This document shows, in pieces, positions 6,660-9,527 of a DNA stretch of 9,527 nt. How positions within the stretch are numbered: position 1 is the stretch's first letter; each line of letters begins with the position of its first letter. This DNA comes from Candidatus Zixiibacteriota bacterium (lineage in GTDB: Bacteria; Zixibacteria; MSB-5A5; SM1-73). A program made the translations under genes and the position numbers. The notes under the pieces were generated by a model. The model did not search any database. It was given only the letters and a program-made list of their open reading frames with translations, and was not told the DNA's origin. The stretch lies in contig JAGMBK010000067.1 of NCBI GenBank assembly GCA_023129805.1, positions 1 to 9,527 on the forward strand, in the 5' to 3' direction.

Positions 6660-6711
6660 CACCCAAATGGGTGGCTTTCTCTATTTAAGAAATTACATGA
6701 ATGAAAGCCAC
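6660..6711. terminator. Hairpin just after the HEAT-repeat gene, no U-tract
   Basis: GTGGCTTTC (6671-6679) and GAAAGCCAC (6703-6711) form a perfect 9-bp stem with a 23-base loop, starting five bases after the stop codon of the HEAT gene. A second small hairpin, CACCC (6660-6664), loop AAAT, GGGTG (6669-6673), overlaps its foot by three bases. No run of Ts follows on the minus strand, so this may protect the transcript end or give weak termination rather than act as a classical terminator. Nothing else is recognised between here and the promoter at 6430-6458. Confidence 0.35.
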
Positions 6712-6716
6712 AAGCT

Positions 6717-8993
6717 TTAGCTTACGATTTTGCTCTTTATGCTCATCCTCCGATCCGTAGCCTGATGGTTATCCTTGTTTTTGCTTTCTATTATGTTCAG
6801 CACCCGATTAGCCGACTCCCTCACCCTGTCTTTCACCAAAAGACTCTTTAAGCCTTTTAAGCCCTTTCTCTTCTTTTTTACGAATTTTTCAAGCTCACTT
6901 GTTAACTCAGGTGAGCCTATTTTCCCCAGAATGCTCAAGACGGCAATCTTGATCTCATCCTTTTGTTTAGAAGCCTGGTATCTTATTGTCTTCTCTTTCT
7001 CCCATAAAATATTTAACAGAAAATTAACCGACTCCTCTCCACCGATTTTGCCGATGGCGGTAAGAGTAATGATCTTGTCTTCACGGTTTTGTCTAAAATG
7101 CTCAATTAACGATTTTAAAGACCTTCTATCGCTCAACATGCTGAGGCACCTGATGGTACTTCTGCGCACTTCATCCTCTCTGTCGTTTAGAAGGGTTAGA
7201 AGAACATCCACCGATTCTGGTCTGCCAATCTTCTCCAAGGCTTTAACAATCTCCAGCCGCACTCTTATGTCCGGGTCCTTACCGAGTTTTGACAAGGTTT
7301 GCACGCTTTCCTCATCCGGTATATTCCCCAGAACATAGATGGCGTTTCGCACTTTATACCATTGTGCATCTACCAGAAGTTCGGTTTCCTTTTTTCTGAT
7401 GAAGATGCCAGGATTTGATAGAAGAGCGGAAAGAGCGGATACCGAACTTTTTCCCAGTCGGTTTAGCACCCTCAATGCGCTCATCCGGGCGGTTCTATCA
7501 TCCAGGGTGAAAACATCGGTAAGTCTTTCTGCCACCTTATCCTTGTCCAGAGATTCTAAAATCTCTTCAGTTAGCTTTATATCTTGACAAGGAGCTCCTT
7601 CTTTCATCTGGGAGATCAGGATAGCAAGCGTGGCGTCATTGGAGACCTCTCCGATGAAATCCTGAGCGATCTTTTTCACCTCCTGAGGACAAGCTACCTT
7701 GGGGCTCAAACGAGCGTTGTATTCAAGCAATATCTGGTGTGCCTCTGTGAGTTCCCCTCGCTTAATCATCTCTAAAAATATGATCTTCAAAAGGTGGGAG
7801 CTGTGCTTCAAGATGCCTTCTGGCATGAGCTGGTCTTGGACCATTTCATATAATCGATCCTTGATGTATGAGAACTCAAACTCCATCTTCTCCTGAATAA
7901 AGTGGCTCAATGCCCTTTCCAACGCGGAAACGGCAAAACTTCTGGTCTGGGTGTCCTCAGAATCCAACCTTGAAAGAAGTTTGTCCATAGCATTGGATTT
8001 GATTTGGCTGTCCTCTGAGCTTATCACCCTCTGCCACAGGAACATGAATCTCTCAAAATCCACCTCTTCGGTCCCCGGTTTCTCGATCATCTTTATCAAC
8101 TCATCCAAGACCTCCTGGCTTTTCAGCCACTTTTCTTCAAAAAGGAAGTCTAAATGTTTTTTCTCTATTATTCCATGCTCGGAGAGCATCTTCTTTACCT
8201 GTGGCAGAAGTTTCTTCTTCTCCCTGTCTTCGAGAAGCTTATGCACCAGGTCCACCACCTCATTCAGTTCGGAGCCTGAATCTTTTGATTCGAGTTTCTT
8301 CCAGCTTTGCTCCACACTGGATGCCAAAAGGCTTAAAACCTCGTCATCTGAAAGGCTTTTTATCTGCTTTCCAATCTCATCTGTCAATTGTTTTAAATCT
8401 ATTTCAGAGCCAAATTCTTCCCCCAAGCTAACCTGTCTCCCCGACTTATTCAAAACGATATCTCTCACTAGGTCGGGGTTGTCTTTCATGATCTTGGAGA
8501 TTTGAGCCTTCAGATCTGCTCCCTCTACCACTGCTGCTTTTACCATCACCTCATCTTCAGTCACCAGCTCATACCTGAGTTGATCAACCCTTATTGATTG
8601 GATTTGATTTCTTTTGAGAAACTCGGGAAGATTTTTGGACGGGGCATCTGTGTTCGATGGTTTTACAAAAAAGCTCAAGAACTTGCCTAATTCCTCTTTG
8701 GTAAGACCTTTAGTGAGACTCAAGCTACTTATGTTCTCGTTATTAAACTCCTCCATCAACCTCTTTAGGATGTCCGAACCTTCTATGTTCTTTCCGTTAA
8801 CCACGATTCGGTCTTCCACCTGGCTAATGGTGAAATGGTTTGTCTCTTTGAATATCTCCTGTAGGGCGGAGAAAAGTTTCTTTGTCGCCTGGAGGGTAGC
8901 CGGATGACCAGGGGGATACATCTCTAATGTCCTGATGGCTCCATTTATCTGCTTAAGCACATGAGCATAGTTGGGCTTGGTGGTAACTTCCAT
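6717..8993 (-). CDS. HEAT-repeat protein with N-terminal YPPGHP domain, function unknown
   Basis: A 758-residue, strongly charged, mostly helical protein with no signal peptide or membrane segment, so probably cytoplasmic. The first ~145 residues form a compact domain with YPPGHP (26-31), a short RIVVNGKNI strand pair (62-70) and LTKEELGKFLSFF (98-110); comparable N-termini occur in some HD-GYP and HEAT-repeat proteins of environmental bacteria, role unknown. Residues 160-500 are helical with acidic and basic stretches. HEAT repeats are clearest at about 500-735: ARMSALRVLNRLG (502-514), VRLEIVKALEKIG (578-590), VRRSTIRCLSML (609-620), IITLTAIGKIG (641-651) and IKIAVLSILGKIG (681-693). HEAT arrays bind partner proteins, so a scaffold or adaptor role is the safest inference. 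The start at 8993 has AAAGGT upstream and begins the YPPGHP domain at a sensible distance. No enzyme motif is seen. It is separated from the envelope genes by 294 bases with a hairpin and a likely promoter. Confidence 0.88.
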   Translation of the reverse strand: MEVTTKPNYAHVLKQINGAIRTLEMYPPGHPATLQATKKLFSALQEIFKETNHFTISQVEDRIVVNGKNIEGSDILKRLMEEFNNENISSLSLTKGLTKEELGKFLSFFVKPSNTDAPSKNLPEFLKRNQIQSIRVDQLRYELVTEDEVMVKAAVVEGADLKAQISKIMKDNPDLVRDIVLNKSGRQVSLGEEFGSEIDLKQLTDEIGKQIKSLSDDEVLSLLASSVEQSWKKLESKDSGSELNEVVDLVHKLLEDREKKKLLPQVKKMLSEHGIIEKKHLDFLFEEKWLKSQEVLDELIKMIEKPGTEEVDFERFMFLWQRVISSEDSQIKSNAMDKLLSRLDSEDTQTRSFAVSALERALSHFIQEKMEFEFSYIKDRLYEMVQDQLMPEGILKHSSHLLKIIFLEMIKRGELTEAHQILLEYNARLSPKVACPQEVKKIAQDFIGEVSNDATLAILISQMKEGAPCQDIKLTEEILESLDKDKVAERLTDVFTLDDRTARMSALRVLNRLGKSSVSALSALLSNPGIFIRKKETELLVDAQWYKVRNAIYVLGNIPDEESVQTLSKLGKDPDIRVRLEIVKALEKIGRPESVDVLLTLLNDREDEVRRSTIRCLSMLSDRRSLKSLIEHFRQNREDKIITLTAIGKIGGEESVNFLLNILWEKEKTIRYQASKQKDEIKIAVLSILGKIGSPELTSELEKFVKKKRKGLKGLKSLLVKDRVRESANRVLNIIESKNKDNHQATDRRMSIKSKIVS

Positions 8994-9046
8994 ACGTTAA
9001 ACCTTTGAGTTTTTGAACTTAATTAATAGTCTCCTTTTGTTTTGAA

Positions 9047-9080
9047 AAAAGGAGGGGTGTCGATCCAGAACCCCCCTTTT
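9047..9080. terminator. G/C-rich hairpin with T-runs, possible bidirectional terminator
   Basis: AAAAGG-A-GGGGT (9047-9058, one bulged A) pairs with ACCCCCCTTTT (9070-9080) across an 11-base loop. On the minus strand the stem ends in a run of six Ts (plus-strand A run 9045-9050), and on the plus strand it ends in TTTT. It could stop transcription coming from the right before the HEAT gene. Confidence 0.45.
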
Positions 9081-9094
9081 GTTATAATCGACAC
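9057..9094. repeat. Alternative inverted repeat overlapping the terminator-like hairpin
   Basis: GTGTCGAT (9057-9064) is perfectly complementary to ATCGACAC (9087-9094), with a 22-base loop. Its left arm overlaps the foot and loop of the hairpin at 9047-9080, so the two structures cannot form together. It could be an antiterminator partner, or simply a nested remnant of another palindromic element. Confidence 0.45.
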
Positions 9095-9125
9095 AAATCT
9101 GCTCGGTTTTAAAACAAAGTTAACT

Positions 9126-9165
9126 GTCCGAAACCCCCGCCGTTGGCGGGGGATTTCGGACCTAC
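9126..9165 (-). repeat. GTAG-headed long palindrome (third REP-like type)
   Basis: Read on the minus strand it starts GTAG (9165-9162), followed by a long hairpin: plus-strand arms GTCCGAAACCCCCGCC (9126-9141) and GGCGGGGG-A-TTTCGGAC (9145-9161), loop GTT. The stem is 16 bp with one bulged A. The tetranucleotide at the foot places it with the other GTAG elements of the window, but the stem sequence is unrelated to theirs. Confidence 0.7.
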
Positions 9166-9349
9166 AAATGCCCCGTCCAGGCTTGTGCGCAGTGGTGAAC
9201 GTTTTGGTCAAAAAAGCAAGACCACATACCATTTTGCTCCTTTCGTTTATGGAAATGTTTAAGAGTAAAGACATTGGGATTAACCTCGGTGTTAGCCCTT
9301 ATAAGGGCGCGTGAAAGTCGATCTTACGATGGGGCCAGGTTAAAGGAAC

Positions 9350-9482
9350 TGTTGAAAAACCCAAACTGGAGTGCCCGTATGGGCGGTTTTCCCTGGAGTT
9401 TAAGTGCCGGTGGCATAAGAACTTCTATATTTCAAGAAACCGCGAAAGCAAGCTTTCGCACTCCGAAAGCACTTTTTCAACA
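9350..9482. mobile_element. 133-bp segment with 10-bp terminal inverted repeats, possible MITE remnant
   Basis: TGTTGAAAAA (9350-9359) and TTTTTCAACA (9473-9482) are perfect inverted repeats bounding 133 bp. Inside are a hairpin GCGAAAGC (9442-9449) with GCTTTCGC (9452-9459), a small GCCC/GGGC hairpin near 9374, and a repeated CTGGAGT. No transposase and no obvious target-site duplication are seen, so it may be a non-autonomous element, an insertion sequence remnant, or a chance arrangement. Confidence 0.35.
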
Positions 9483-9527
9483 ATCCCGTCATGGTTTACA
9501 CTGAGGACAAACAAAGTTATGGGATAG

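Larger units (their letters stand above)
8994..9527. other. 534-bp non-coding stretch upstream of the HEAT gene
   Basis: No credible gene is seen. Short open frames that cross this stretch, such as 9042-9314 plus and 9023-9274 minus, run straight through the palindromes and have no recognisable domain. The region holds competing hairpins (9047-9094), a GTAG palindrome (9126-9165), a 14-bp perfect palindrome GCCCTTATAAGGGC (9295-9308) and a segment bounded by inverted repeats (9350-9482). It must also contain the HEAT gene promoter, which I could not place convincingly. Confidence 0.65.

Noticed and set aside
6775..7338. 187-residue plus-strand open frame
   Set aside because: It lies antisense within the HEAT gene and its Ser/Leu/Phe-rich composition is the usual shadow of a Lys/Glu-rich helical gene.
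7951..8505. 184-residue plus-strand open frame
   Set aside because: Same antisense shadow of the HEAT gene; Ser/Phe-rich with no domain.
9023..9274. 83-residue minus-strand open frame before the HEAT gene
   Set aside because: Much of its sequence is a translation of the palindromic repeat; palindromes of this kind often give false short proteins.
9042..9314. 90-residue plus-strand open frame
   Set aside because: It runs through the terminator-like hairpin and the GTAG palindrome, has no domain and no convincing ribosome binding site, and opposes the direction of every real gene here.
9274..9504. 76-residue plus-strand open frame at the right end
   Set aside because: It crosses the segment bounded by inverted repeats and has no recognisable protein features; it is better read as repeat DNA.

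Overview
The window carries five protein-coding genes, all transcribed right to left (minus strand). The intergenic gaps are rich in hairpins. In transcription order the genes are: a 758-residue HEAT-repeat protein of unknown function; a 933-residue exported protein joining an HExxH metalloprotease, a TolB-like beta-propeller and an Omp85/BamA-type outer-membrane barrel; a BamB-like eight-bladed propeller lipoprotein overlapping the previous gene as TGATG; cofactor-independent phosphoglycerate mutase (gpmI); and the 5' end of a PorX-type response regulator that runs off the left edge.

Organism: a diderm bacterium, shown by the Omp85 barrel and the lipoprotein. The PorX-type receiver (LWVDDE at its N-terminus, Glu directly after the phospho-acceptor Asp) is typical of Bacteroidetes and related FCB-superphylum lineages. 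Together with the protease-propeller-barrel fusion, the HEAT protein and the GTAG-headed palindromes, this suggests an uncultured FCB-type candidate phylum (Zixibacteria, KSB1, WOR-3 or similar). This is inference from gene content; no rRNA or other taxonomic marker is present.

Layout: 1-257 porX-like 5' fragment; 258-476 gap with a double GTAG hairpin; 477-2000 gpmI; 2001-2463 gap with the gpmI promoter and a cluster of GTAG palindromes; 2464-6422 the two-gene envelope unit; 6423-6716 gap with a likely promoter and the hairpin ending the HEAT gene; 6717-8993 HEAT gene; 8994-9527 non-coding stretch with competing hairpins, a third type of GTAG palindrome and a 133-bp segment bounded by inverted repeats.

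How the genes may work together: the strongest functional unit is the coupled pair at 2464-6422. A barrel-anchored zinc protease with a propeller is followed by a lipoprotein propeller resembling BamB, the usual partner of BamA, so the pair may form a dedicated envelope secretion, assembly or proteolysis complex. gpmI is a stand-alone glycolytic gene with its own extended -10 promoter, and nothing in the sequence ties it functionally to its neighbours.
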